Of a stretch of 64,000 nucleotides of DNA, positions 34,606-46,799 are shown piece by piece (the stretch's first letter is position 1; every line of letters begins with the position of its first letter). The position numbers and the translations under genes were made by a program. Source of the stretch: Gnetum montanum (Eukaryota; Streptophyta; Gnetopsida; Gnetales; Gnetaceae); contig MNCI01004759.1 in NCBI GenBank assembly GCA_015680685.1, forward strand, positions 7,644 to 71,643, in the 5' to 3' direction. Below the pieces are notes generated by a model. It searched no databases, was not told the DNA's origin, and saw nothing but the letters and a program-made list of their open reading frames with translations.

Positions 34606-35472
34606 TGATGGGACGTGATATCGCATGGGCCGTGATATCGCATACAAGATATCAAATTCCTTGTGATATCACATCCCACGTAATATCACGTACACGATAT
34701 CACATCGTCCCCCACGATATCCTGTACACGATATCGTGGTGCACTGCAAAGTCTATAAATAAGAGGCATCTCTCCCTTGTTTTCTCATCTAGATCTAGAC
34801 CTTAGTGAAACTCTAGTAGTTTGACCTCTTCAGAGATAGAATATTTTCCATGTGCCCACGGTAGGAGCTCTAAAGTGAATGGATCTTTATTCGAGCTAAC
34901 ATTGTACCTAAACACAAGTTTGTGTATGCTAATAAAGACGAACCTCTTGGATAAACCTTGCAGTGCATGGAATAGGCTAATTAGGATTTTATTTATTTTT
35001 ATTTACTATTTTCCATTTAAATGATTTATTAGTTATTAAATCTCTCTCAACCCTTCTCTCCTAGTTAAGTGCCTCAATACGACCGCTTCGAGCATGTACG
35101 TTACACTTGGTGATCCCAACAATGATTATCATTTGGTAACCAATGTTGCATTGGTTCAGGGTGTGAATGGTAAGTGGGAACAGATGTTGATGCTAGGTTA
35201 ATTAAGACTTAGTTAGTTGAAGTTAGTCAATTAGCCTGTTCAACCCTTTACCTTGTTAGCTTAGGAGATAAAATAGAAAAGACATATAAAAATCATATAC
35301 CTCGGACTTACTTAATCATACCATGACAAATACAAGTCTGGGAAGACAACGAATAATTAACCTTAAGTGTTCCATAAGGTGTGTACACACTTAGTCTACG
35401 GAGTTCGACCGGATTGTGCATGTTATGCTCATATTCGTATGGTTGAGTGTAGGGGTACCTCGCCACTCATCA
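34606..35472 (+). repeat. 3' LTR of element g (867 bp)
   Basis: Follows TCATGGGGGTA. Palindromes (GATATC, once AATATC) start at 34617, 34634, 34648, 34665, 34682, 34696, 34716 and 34730 (spacing 17, 14, 17, 17, 14, 20, 14), the longest array in the window. TATA box 34754-34761. Ends CGCCACTCATCA. Confidence 0.92.
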
Positions 35473-35639
35473 CAAGCTATGTATCTATGCTACTTAATAC
35501 TTTCTCTAGTATTAGCAAAAATACATATATGAGGTTTTCCCTCCTTTGGATTTTTTATTACCATTTTGATCATTCTTATCATTGACATTTATTTAATTTT
35601 TCATATTTTCAAATTCATATTTTTTTTAGTCTTTAGTTT

Positions 35640-36060
35640 TAAATTATTTTTCTTTTTCTTCAAAATCTTTTTTTCTTCTATAACAAAAGATAAGCATTAC
35701 ACAAATGTTCTTTAGGATGGAAAAATTTGCAAGAATTAATAATAGTATAATATGTAATTTTTGAATATAATCCTTTTCTCCTACTTGTAATACCAATTCC
35801 TTTTTATGATTGAGAAGGTTGATTTCAACAAAAAAAGAATATTTACAAAATCCAAAAGTTATAGAAATAGATTCCATATGCTTAATAAGACCAAGAAAAC
35901 TAATAAATTCTTATTCATCTTTCGAAAAAATCAATGGAAGATTATATAACTTAATGAAACATGGAACTTTAGTATATTCTTCAGATTGGATATCAAAATG
36001 TACAGCCCACCTACAAATGATCAGCATTGCATGCTTATGTATAAAAGACTCTATATCTAA
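35640..36060 (-). pseudogene. Possible LINE-type ORF1 remnant (DUF4283 and zinc knuckle)
   Basis: The minus-strand reading has KHAMLIICRWAVHFD, TKVPCFIKLYNLPLIF, ITFGFCKYSFFVEI and, in a shifted frame, CKFFHPKEHLC. This resembles the plant DUF4283 pattern (...W...F......VWV.LPNLP...F.R..VEID) followed by a CCHC knuckle, found in ORF1 of plant L1 LINEs. Identity is weak and several frames are needed. No LINE reverse transcriptase was found nearby. It lies in the host sequence into which g inserted, so it is older than g. Confidence 0.4.
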
Positions 36061-37518
36061 GGCATAGTGCACCATCAGAGCATTTTCTACATTAACAAGT
36101 AGACAAAAACAAGACTAATACCTAGCATAAAAGATTTGAATGTCATGCTTTTTCGTCACATCATTTAACTACAAAATGAAACTTTGATTATGAGGTAGGT
36201 AACCAAAATTTGAATAAACACATACTGTGATGAAATATTAGAAAGAAATGAATTATATACATCATCAAAAAGATTAAAACCATGTATCTTAGTTGCACTA
36301 GCATCATCAAAAGGAGGCATCAAATTATTTTCTTACTAGCCTATAAATCTACATTCTGAGAATTAGAAATTTTTTTTGCATTGATAAAAGAAGTAGAAAT
36401 TTCATCATTGATTGAAGAAGTTGGAAGTAATATAGAGTCTACATAGGAAAATTCTAGAGAAATCTAATCTAATAGAGGAAAACTGAATAAAGGAAAATTA
36501 GAGCTATTTTAAAAATTAGATTTTCTAGAGAAGCATTAAATCCATTAAAAAAAACAAGTAACTAGAACAATGAGATGTGTTCATGCATACAAGTAACCCT
36601 TGAAAAATAATTGGCATATACAAATATGATACCATTTCCCTTGAAGAGCTATGACATGTTCCTACACTAACACATCTAGCTGTAAGCCTTGCTCTAAAGA
36701 GAAGGACGACGGCCCATGCTAGAAAGGCAAATCATTTTTAACAAGCCTACATATTCTTGTGACAAAGTCCACAAAGAAATGAAGATCATGTAGTTCAAAT
36801 TGTGATAGGTAATATAACATGAAATCTGCAAGGGTTATGAAACTTCTACAATCCATATTTTGGAGAAGAAAAAAAAGAACCTTCGATTCAGCAACAAGGC
36901 ATGTTTTCCTACAATTGAAGCAACAAAAACTTCAAGTACATCCCAAAATATATAGTTCAATTAGAACTTTATAACTCATTACCCACCAAAATTTAACCGA
37001 TAACTTTTAGGTTCTAAATTAAGATTTTACAGCTAAGCTAACACCTCATTGACAAAAAATTCAAGTAGCTTCTAACATAGCAAACTTAAATTTGATTTTT
37101 TCATGCTTATTATGTCTTTTATTTTTGTTAGTACATCTGATAAATATAGAATAAGATATTAGCCTAGTGTTAAAGGTTGACCCCATGTCACAAGTTTGAT
37201 TCTATTAGGTGGTATTGAGCTATAAATTTAAATAAGAAATTCCATAAACGGAACTCTAAAACTAGTTCTATAGATCCAAGGCATCTTAGTAGATATAAGT
37301 AAAAAATTTTAATTTCAAATATACTTGTAGCCATCAACTCTAGAATTATCTATTTTATTTTTCATTTAATCATTGTACATGTTACAGAAAATAGATGCAC
37401 ACAACAAGACATTTTTTGGAAAAATAGAATAAATTCTTCTAAGATTTGTGTCTTCTCCTCCCAGAAGCCCAAATTTACCATAAATCTTGAACTTGATGCT
37501 ATATTTTTATTCTTTAAT
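36061..37518. other. AT-rich host sequence, no gene seen
   Basis: No long open frames and no match to the elements. The last five bases before element f (GGAGT, 37519-37523) are its target duplication. Confidence 0.5.
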
Positions 37519-37523
37519 GGAGT

Positions 37524-38270
37524 TGATGAGCAATGAGGTACCCCTATGTCCAACCATATGAATCACAAAGCATTCATGCAGGATCCAGTTGAATTCCTTG
37601 GACTTTATCATTTCTGATGCACTAGCCCTTTAGGAAGTGAATCTTACCTTAAGGTCAACTTTTGTCTTCCCAATTACACTTTTGATGTTCATTAGTATGG
37701 TTAAGTGTAATTCAGGTATCAAATTTTCATCATTTTATGTTTTATAGTTTGGTGCTCATAATGTAGATAAAAGCAATTTGGTTAACTAATCTAAACTAAC
37801 TAATTAACTAGCATTTAACTAATCCTAACATAAGCATCTAATCCCACTTTCCATATACATTATGAACCTATGTATCCACTACTAGTAAACCAATTGCTAC
37901 ACTACCGGGTGTACCAAGCAATAACACTGCTAGGATTACCAAGCAAATATGTGTTACCTTTGAAGGTGTTGTACTTATGTATGTAATCTATCTGACTTAA
38001 TTGCTTCATTAATGTAATAACTAGAAAATATTTAATAAATAATTGGAAACATTGAATGCATAATTGAAATAGATAATCTATCCAAAGTGTTTCAACATTT
38101 ATCAGAAATCTTGTCTTTATTGTTGCACACACTATCATGCTTAGGTACAACAATGCTTGAATAAAGATTCATACACTCAATGACTCCTTCTGCAAGCACT
38201 TAGGGAAAAAAATCTAACTTTCAAATGGAAAAACGATAAGAGCTTTGCTATAACTACAATCTCCTAGGAT
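37524..38270 (-). repeat. 3' LTR of element f, U3 deleted
   Basis: Aligns with 49411-50170. Starts TGATGAGCAATGAGG. It ends before the TATA box and palindrome array. Confidence 0.85.
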
Positions 38271-38284
38271 TGTGCACCATCCAT

Positions 38285-40958
38285 GTAGCTTTTCCAATGT
38301 GGTTTTGAACAAGCACATCCCAAGGACACGAGATTGCTAGAAATAGCTCCTTACTATTGACTAACCAAGTAGTGAATTGTTTGCATTCAATGTCGAATGC
38401 CCTAACTATGTCTTTTAGCTCTTAGTGGTCATTAATTTTTCTAGCTAGGTTCTTAGTGATTGATTGTTGGTCCTTGAACTATTCTTTGAAAAATTTGAGT
38501 TCAACATTTGCAATCTCAAGCTTCGGCTTGGTATCTTTGTGGTGCTTGAACTCTACCTCATATAACAGATATAAGCTAACCACTTTTTTTCCAACTCTAA
38601 CCATGATTTTCTATTAGTCAACATTACTAGCTTTACATATCAGAGATTGGATAACTCCATATACTTTGTAATCTCCTTTATTTGCAACTCATTTAAGCTG
38701 ATCTCCACTTTGTTGTAGGCATCGATCCCATCAATGATGGGTTGCCACATTTCTCCTCCTTATTGGAGTTGCTAGAGGGCTTCATTCATCTTCAACTTCA
38801 TCATCTAGATGTGTTTCTCATTAACTTCTTTTTGTAGGTCAACCTTGTCCCTGTAGTGATTCCTTACTTTCTCAAATTTGAGGGCCTCATTCTTCTAGGT
38901 AGCAATTTCAATGGCAAACTTCTATTGTAAGGCATGCACTTCCTCCATTAATAGATTTCAATTTTCTATGGCCAATATCCTTAATTCAATGTTCACCCTA
39001 GCAAGTTGCTCTTACTATTGATGAATAAATTTCTACATTTAATTCTTCTTAGCATTAACATTTAACAAGTGATAATTCTATGTAGTTAGGGTTTCATTGT
39101 CCTAGCGCATCTGGTTCAAGTCCTTCTAAATTGAATATGTTTTAGCTTTAGCTATGGACTATTTGAATATGGTCATTACTGCCTCCTCCTTAGCCTTCTA
39201 GAATCATTCTTAAAGTTATTTCAAAGCTTCATCTCTTGTTATTGCTAGGTTGAGGATCATACGATCCATACGTCAGGCACATAGTTTGGCAACCTCCACA
39301 GCCAAGTGTTGATTTTGTTCGTAGGCCGTTTTTTCTTACCCCTATAGAATAATGCATTTTCCCCTTGTGTTTAGTAGCTCTGACTAGGTGGTAGTGATGT
39401 ATTCCTTAAGATTAAAGATGTTTAGAGTTAATTGCCCAATTCCCACCAGTCATTCCAGTAACTTTTCATGCTAGGATACATCTAACTTTCTAATGATCAT
39501 GCCTATAGATGTCTACATGTCTTGAAGTATAGATACATCTAGTACATATATCATGGGTTCATTTAGTACTTCAGCAACACAATCAGTAACCACTTCAACC
39601 AATATCTCCTACCCATGGTGCTGCATCACCAAGATAGTTGTCGCTTCACCTTCCTCCAAACACACCAAGAAGGTGGTGGAATTCCTAGGGATTTCTATGA
39701 ATAAATGGTATTATGATAATGATACTGTTACCTCCCAAGAATTAGGATCCAACCTCACAAGCAGCTTCATTCATTGGATAGAGAAGATTGCACCACCCCT
39801 CTCCATCTAGCTAACTATTTAGGCCACCTCATTAAGGTGACTCATCACTGGTTGATACATAGATGGATCTACCCAACTTATTCCTACATGGTGCTCTTGT
39901 TCACTCAAGAGTTACTTTTAGATTTCATGCAAACGCTCAATGGTTGCGTGGGCCTCTGTTGTTGTTTCTTGAGTGGGTGGTGGTGGTGGCTACACCTTTT
40001 CTTAGGTCATTTCTAGTGTTTTATCTTTCATAATATTAGACCATGAGGCCAATGAAGCATGCCTGATGGTATTATTAGAGTAGCAAACGATGCCTACTCT
40101 TTTGCAGAGTTTCCTAATGAGGCGCAGAAAGGGTAGGGACTTCCTTCCACATTTGTTTTCCTTGAAGAACTTCACGATCTCTAAGTAGATCAGATATGGA
40201 AGGTTCACAAGAAATTTCTCACTTAGAGTGGTACATGCTTGGGAAAAGAAGACAGTTACCTTGCTTGGCCTCATGATTGGATTGAGATGATAGGCCACAA
40301 TTTTGAAATAAATTCACTCAACTAGTGTGAGTGCACCATACTACTTATGGTTAACCCTATAACATCACTAGGTCCACTCTCTCTTGGCCTCAAGATTTCC
40401 TTTTTTAAATAGTTCTTCTAGCTATGTTCTAGTATCAGGCAACCCAGGTGCCTATGCAATACCTTCTGTCAAGTAGGACACTCGGATGTCCTTGATTTTT
40501 ACAATAGATCCTGGCCTTCAGCTACTCTAGAAAAGATATGTCTCTCACATGTAACATTCCCCACTGGATGTGATTACTGGCCACATGGGAGACTCTTGCA
40601 GTTATGTATCGACATCCCTTTGAGCTTTCTCCAAAAATTGCCCAAAGTTAACCTCTTGAAGAAGAGATCATTGAATTTCTTAGGACCTAATGATATCAAG
40701 GTAGGATTGAGTTAAAGTAACCTCAATCCTTAGTGTAGGTCCAAGAACTTCTCCTCATTGTGATTGTTCTATAGGCACATCTTCTTTTGGAATCTATCGG
40801 ATAGATTCCACTTCAGGCTCCTCATGAAGGGGTCTCTTTGCATGGGTTGCCTCTGGTAGTTATTTCCCTTGTTCTTGTTAGCCCCTTATAGCTTTGGGTT
40901 ACCTTTTCCATGGTTCCAAGGGTCCTCCTTCTTGCAGGTGTTTCTATTTTGGTGCCAT
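38285..40958 (-). pseudogene. ORF2 of element f (transposon-associated domain plus coiled coil)
   Basis: The start MAPK is at 40958; the same MAPK start is seen in d at 56583. N-terminal part (40002-40560): IKDIRVSYLTEGIA, APGLPDTRT, LEELFKKGNLEAKREWT, PSKVTVFFSQACTTLSEKFL, VNLPYLIYLEIVKFF and SLPFLRLIRKLCKRVGIVCY. This matches e1 in order and resembles the PF20167 'putative plant transposon protein' pattern. The C-terminal part (39400-38290) is predicted coiled coil by composition. Stops are frequent and mostly TAG. The C-terminal end is lost in the deletion to the LTR. The role is unknown; such extra ORFs are known in plant Tat-type elements. Confidence 0.68.
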
Positions 40959-41423
40959 CTATAATCACAATGAGACCATGGATTAGCAATCATTGTGTAA
41001 CTTAAAACGATTGGGATACCTTTATCTTGTAAGGATAATTACACTTTTGCTAACTTATTATTATGGATTATTTAATTACTCTAATTATTATTTATTTATC
41101 TATTATCATTAATAAACCATCCTTGAGGTTGTTAGAAGGGTCAATCTTTGAAAAAATTGATGTTTCTATGTTGTTAAAGCTATTAACCCTTTGTGGGACT
41201 TAGAAGAATTTTCAAAAATTTTCATCAATTTTTCATCAAAAACTTTAAGGATTGTGGCCCCCATAATAACGATCTTACTTCTACTAAGTGCAAAATTGAA
41301 AAAAAAAGTGATTTGGATAAGAAATTTGGAAGTTATGAGCTCTGGAAGGTTTTTGGCTCTAAAAAATTGCAAAAATTCCCCATGTGTCATGAGAAAATGA
41401 CAAAAAATTCCCAAGTGCTTAGT

Positions 41424-41515
41424 GGTATGTATAGGATGTAACCACTGCATTGACAAGGCCTTGTGGACGAGGCCTCATCAATGTAGTCGGTTGTGTCGAC
41501 GAGGCCTCATCGATG
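41424..41515 (-). promoter_or_regulatory. Internal palindrome array and TATA-like site upstream of ORF2 (element f)
   Basis: Unit centres lie at 41451.5, 41465.5, 41479.5, 41497.5 and 41511.5 (spacing 14, 14, 18, 14). The two best units are CATCAATG (41476) and CATCGATG (41508), the palindrome type of f's own LTR. On the minus strand a TATA-like CCTATACATACC follows at 41424-41435, and ORF2 starts about 470 bases further on. Confidence 0.6.
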
Positions 41516-41529
41516 TAGTTATTTATCAT

Positions 41530-43120
41530 GGTTGGCTTTGGTCACACTTTCAAAATACAAGGAATTTTTGGATGAAATGGGGGTCAAATGAGAGCTCAAA
41601 AAACCAAGAATAGCATAAAAACATAATAAGAGGATGTCAAAGCTCATAAATTTGTAAAAATGGAGAAAAACTAATTTAGTGGATGAATTAAATGAACGAT
41701 TAAGGAGCACTGAGTAGAATACTCAATGGAATATGTGAAAGATAGGATTGTATGTCAAAGGTAAAGAACCTTAACTAACCAGACCAAGAGCTATGCAAGA
41801 GAATCCTCCCCATAGTAGGATCATGCCCTTTTTGCCCTTGCATAACCTTAGTAGAAGAGTCTGTCAGCCCAATAGTCAATTAACAATCATGAAAAGTTAA
41901 GGACAAGCTAGAAATAATCTACTTAAGAATCCCAACACATTCAACCAAGACATAGCATAACATAGAACATATTAGTGAGGTGAGTTATGGCATCATGGAT
42001 GGATGATAGAGAAGGTGGAATGAAGTTCTGAATTAAGGTCATAAGAAGTCCCTTGTGGAATTTGTGCTTAAAATGACCTAAGAAGATTCATCCTCAATCT
42101 ATACCAACACCATCCACTTTTAATAACTTCACATTGTCATCCTAAGATTGATCCACTCACTTGAGATACCAAAGTGCTTCTACAAAATCACCACCATTCC
42201 ACAAAAAGAATAAAGGGAAGTAGGACGTGAGAGAGAGGGCCTTAGTTAGAGGGAACCTTCAAACATAGGTGCATGTCATTTAAGTCCCATAACTAGTGCT
42301 TGTAGCCTATTTATTTGTCCAAGGGATGTGCTTTGAATTCTGATGGATTTTCTTTTCTTTTTTTTTCTCAAAATGGAAATGACATCATGCAATGGCTTGT
42401 TCATGTCTAAGGGGTATGCTTTGAATATTCATGTTTTTTTATTTTTTCAAAAAAATTTGGATGGAAACTAGACCATGCAAAGACTTTATTTAACTTGCTA
42501 TCAATGGGTATTATGGAATAGTAAGAAGTCCATGAAAAACCACTCAGGCACTCAAGCAAGTAAAAGAGTACAAAGAGTATTAAGTCCCCTTGAAGTCTCA
42601 TCCTTTACAAACCTTTTAATCCTTCCTAATTCTAGAACTACCAAGGTCACCAATTGATGAAAATTTTCTTTAATGGAAAGGACCTCAAATTTCCAAAATA
42701 AAGAAAACCATAGATGTCATTGGATGGGTGGATGATGTGGACTCACTACTTGTTCCATGAAAAATAAACCATGTCAAAGTCATCAAACATCAAAATTCAA
42801 AAATAGAAACCAAACATTGACAATCACAACATTAAGCATAAACCATCATTAGTAAGCACCAATAGCAGCAGTATGTCCTGTGACAATAAAACACTTTTTA
42901 TTAGCAAAAATGTGGCAATATCACACTTAAATCAAACCAAACAAAGTAAAATATATAAGAAAATGTAAAATAGTCAAGAGGGTTCAAAGGTACTAAAGAT
43001 GGTGTATAATTAGAAAAATTTGAAAATCAAAAATTTGTAAAATATATAATTTCTAAAAATCAAAAACATGAAAAAAAAAGTAGAAAAACTAAGAAGCCAT
43101 ATTGATGGTTAGCATAGGTG
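41530..43120 (-). other. Conserved non-coding block and A-rich tract of element f
   Basis: 41880-42900 matches 1340-2300 and 62150-63100; 42920-43085 is the T-rich tract read from the other strand. No sense gene seen. Confidence 0.65.
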
Positions 43121-43134
43121 GCCATCTCCCCCAT
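43121..43134 (-). other. Second polypurine tract, element f
   Basis: Minus strand ATGGGGGAGATGGC, immediately after the integrase stop region. Confidence 0.7.
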
Positions 43135-43189
43135 GAATGAGTTGGAAGGAGGAGATCCAAAAAGTGGAACGTGGTTGTCCATTCGTCAA

Positions 43190-44420
43190 TGTGGTAGTTG
43201 CACTAGCCTATTTTGGTTTCAGGAAGGGCTTTACTTGTTGGATGTTGACCAACTGCTTTTATTTGGACATTCAGATTTCTAGGTTAACATGGCCCTAGAT
43301 GGAAAGGTTTGATCAATTATGTAAGGTCCATCTCACAATGTTTGAAATTTTTTCTTTTGGGATATATGTGTGGGGTTCCAATAGAGATCCTTATCTTCTA
43401 GTTGAAGTTTTACTTTCCTAATTCTAAGGTCATGAAGTTGCTTGCTAAATGTCTTATTCACCTCATTCAAAGATAGAACCACTAATAAAATTTCATCTAT
43501 CACATTTAGGTTGATCAGTCTTTCTTTCTGTACTAGACTTAGGTCAAGATTTAGATCATAGGCTGTTGAGAGTATATGAAGCTTAGATTGAATTAAGAGT
43601 GTTGGAAGTTTCCCATACACTAACACGTAGGTATAATAGGCAATAAAAAGTTTCCATGTCAAATGATAAGCCCAGAGAGCATCATTAAGCTTTGTATTCC
43701 AATCCTTCCTATATTCATTAATAATCTACGTTAGTATTTTTGTAATCTCTTGGTTCGTTTCCTCTACTTTACCATTGTCTTGGGGGTGGTATGGTGTTGT
43801 TAATTTATGTTCAACCCCCAAGCCTTGCATCAACTTCCTAAAGGTGGAACTTGTGAAATGAGTTACATTATCAAAAATTAGTGAGGAGGCATCCAAAACC
43901 TATTCATTAAACTAGAAATAGTGGATGATGTACAATTAATAACAGCTACTGCTTCTACCCATTTTATATAGTAGTCAACTGCTACGATAATATATTGCTT
44001 CCTATTGAACATGGGTGTGATGGGATGCATGAAGTTAATTACCCATATGTTAAAAGCTTCTAGTTGTTTAATCCACTATTGAGGACCTTCCATGCAAGCA
44101 TTCATCCCCATATCTTGTTCACAATGTTTATAAGACTTAACAAACTAGTAGACATCCCTAAAAATTATAGGCCAATAGTGTCTTGCCATCAGTATTTTTA
44201 AGGTCATGCATCTCCCTACATAGTGGCCTCCACAAGGCCCTTTGTGAACATCTTAGAGAATGCACAGTTCAAGTTCATTAAGGACACACCAATGAATTAG
44301 GTCATCTACACACACCTTATAGAGATGTCCATTGACATCCATGAAATATTTGGCTCAACGAAAAAATTCTTGCTTCTTTCTAAAATCCAAATCTTGTGGC
44401 ATCTCCTAAGTGAGAAGATA
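43190..44420 (-). pseudogene. Integrase remnant of element f
   Basis: Zinc-binding part near 44130-44260: HKGPCGGHYVGR is good, while the later C-x2-C reads SYKHC, with one Cys lost. Core: NIWVINFMHP, where the first catalytic Asp is Asn; AVDYYIKWVEA; and PYHPQDNGKVEETNQEITKI at about 43720-43780. C-terminus at 43333-43520: KVLQLEDKDLYWNPTHI-like text with LRIRKVKLQLEDK. Several stops and frameshifts. The order relative to RT and RNase H is normal for Ty3/gypsy. Confidence 0.82.
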
Positions 44421-44960
44421 GGTGAGGATGCCATTATACCATGTTATTTTTATAGGTGTTTGTTCACTTATTGCTCCTATAAAGAGGAGTTCATCTAGAA
44501 ACTAATTAGAGAGTGAGCTATCCTGCTCTTTATTATCCCATCCTAAGTAAGAGAGGTGGTTAGCAATCACATTCTTGGTCCCTTTTTGATCTACCATCAT
44601 GAGATCAAGTTCCTACAAGATCACAAGCCACTAGCTAACATAGGGGCTCACCGTTGCCTTGTTTGTGATGAAGGAGATTGCACTATGATCTATTTGCATA
44701 AGTACTTTGAAACTAAGCACATACTACCTAAACTTTTCTAAAGCATACACCACTACCATTAATTCTTTTTCCTTGGTGGTGTAATTTAATTATGCTCACA
44801 CAATTCTTTGACTCATGAAATGGATGTAATATGGATGTTTCTTATCATCCATTTACATGAGCACTACTCCCAAGGCATGGTTAGATGCATCTATCATGAT
44901 ATGGAAGGGTTTGGACTAGTCTAGTGCTCATAGAATTGGTGTTTCTATGAGTTGTTCCTT
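44420..44960 (-). pseudogene. RNase H remnant of element f
   Basis: Contains KELMVVVYALEKFR, VLMQIDHSAISFITNK (catalytic Asp kept in IDH) and QKGTKNVIANHLSYLGWDN, where DHLS has become NHLS. Several TAG stops. It follows RT directly. Confidence 0.8.
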
Positions 44961-45800
44961 TAATTTTTGGAATGCATGTTCACGTTTGTTAGTCCAAATG
45001 AAAGGTGCATCTTTCTTTGTAAGCTCTACCAATGGCTTTGCGATCATAGAGAAATTCTTTATGAATCACCAGTAGTAGCCAGTGTGTCTAAGGTATGACT
45101 GAACATCTTTAATGGTCTCTGGTTGGTATGTTATTCCTTGGATGATCCTTATCTTTTCTAGATCTATCTTAATCCCTTTTAGCAAAATTCAATGTCCTAG
45201 CATAATTCCTTCTTGGTTCATGATATGGCTCTTTTTCCAGTTGAACCATAAGTTTGTCTCAACACATCTCTTCAATACTTGCTCTAGGTGATCCAAGGCT
45301 TGCTTGAATGTAGCTACATAGGTGGAGAAGTCATCCATGAAGACTTCAACACCACTATCAATCTACTATTGAAAGATACTAAGGACCAAGCATTGAAATG
45401 TTGTAAGGGAATTACATACACTGAATGGCATCTTACAATATGCAAAAGTTCCCTAAGGACTCGTGAATGTTGTCTTGGCCTAATTTTCTAGCACAATTTG
45501 GATTTGGTTATAGCTAATATAACCATCAAAGAATTTATTATAACAATGCTTAGATATGGTGTCTAACACTTGATCTACAAATGGCAAGGGAAAGTGATCT
45601 TTTAATATTATCATATTCAACAATTTGAAGTTGATGCAAACCCACCATTTTCCACCTTTCTTTAGTACAATTACAAGTGAACTAACTCAGTCACTCTCTG
45701 CAATTGGATAGATGAACCCCACCTTGAGGAGTTTCTCAATTTTATCTTTGATGATTTTCTTCAATTTTGGATTAAACCAACTCTATGACTATCTCCTAGG
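44960..45800 (-). pseudogene. Reverse transcriptase remnant of element f
   Basis: The N-terminal half has WFNPKLKKIIKDKIEKLLK, VGFIYPIAESD, GKWWVCINFKLLN and KDHFPLPFVDQVLD. After it comes FFDGYISYNQI, against the usual YCFLDGYSGYNQI. The catalytic FMDD box is at 45324-45344 (VFMDDFS), followed by LDHLEQVLKRCVETNLWFNW. It is one of the clearer RT domains in the window but has at least one in-frame stop in the N-terminal half. Confidence 0.88.
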
Positions 45801-46099
45801 CTTCATGGCTGGGTCAATGTAAATGCAATGCTAGCATATCCTTGGATCAATTCCTGTTAGCTCTTGATATGAACAAGCAAAGGCTATTAGCCACTTATTT
45901 ACTACCTTCAACAACATTTCTTTTTTTTTAGGAGCAAGTTTGTTATTAACTATGACCAATTTACCATTCTTTAAAAATGCATACTCCCTACCAGCTGATA
46001 AATTTTTTAGTTCTAATGGATCCTACTTGAAGTGATCAAGGATTTCCAAATCTCCCTAATAGGTAGCATCATCTTCATTAGAGGGTTGGGGATGAACTT

Positions 46100-46790
46100 G
46101 TTTAATTTTTTCCATGCCTTTAACATAAGCACATGTTAGGCTCTTAGTTGGCTCCTTGCATATTATGTTGTTATCCAAGTCAGCTCTCAACCACTAGGTG
46201 TCCTCCTATTTTGTGGCTACTACATACAAACACCTTTGAATATTAATTTCATGTACACACTGATTGCATCCTTTAATGTATGTACTATTGATTGACCAAA
46301 TCTTTTGCATGTAGTTGCACCTATTATCACTATACATGATGCATGGAATATGCTTCTTCTCAATCTTACCCAATTCATTTTCCTAGGATATTTCTAAAGA
46401 TAGGTTCCTTATGCCCATTCATGCATTAACAATGCTTAACCAAGCTCTTCCCATAATGATAGAGAAGTCACTTTTATAGTTGTTTACCTTGATCATCAAA
46501 AAATTAGTAGGATAGGAGCACCCACAAATTATGGTTATGATGTCCTCTACTAATGCTAAAGGGATAGTAATTGACTAATCTACTAATTCTAGATTAATGT
46601 TGCTCTTCTTAAGAAGTGGTAGGTTCCAAGCCTTGTACATACCATGAGAAATGAGATTTAACTTTAGAACCAAAGTTAAGAAGAGCCTTGCATGACTCAT
46701 GTCTAGTGATCTATAAACAAATGAGTGGACTTCCTGGGTCAGATCTTTTCATAGGAAGATTACTAGCCTTGATCCAATAAAAAACAACAT
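46100..46790 (-). pseudogene. Protease remnant of element f
   Basis: The active-site segment reads KALLNFGSKV at about 46660-46685: the catalytic Asp is Asn and DSG has become NFG. The downstream 'MGRAWLS' region is recognisable near 46400-46460. Inactive. Confidence 0.75.
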
Positions 46791-46799
46791 GAGTTAGCA

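Larger units (their letters stand above)
30658..35472 (+). mobile_element. Element g: compact plus-strand LTR element (two LTRs, protease only)
   Basis: 5' LTR 30658-31491, protease 31504-32300, second polypurine tract, T-rich tract, non-coding block, a tandem duplication, 3' polypurine tract, 3' LTR 34606-35472. Gag, the PBS, RT, RNase H, integrase and ORF2 are absent. Flanks CAAAC and CAAGC differ at one base, consistent with a 5-bp target duplication. Confidence 0.88.

Noticed and set aside
34617-34735. GATATC repeats as a CRISPR-like or satellite array
   Set aside because: Units are only 6-10 bases with short variable spacers, in plant LTR promoters; there are no true repeats or spacers of CRISPR size and no long satellite.
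36061-37030. Endogenous pararetrovirus remnant
   Set aside because: I checked for coat-protein knuckle, movement or RT motifs and found none; the nearby DUF4283-like text fits a LINE better.
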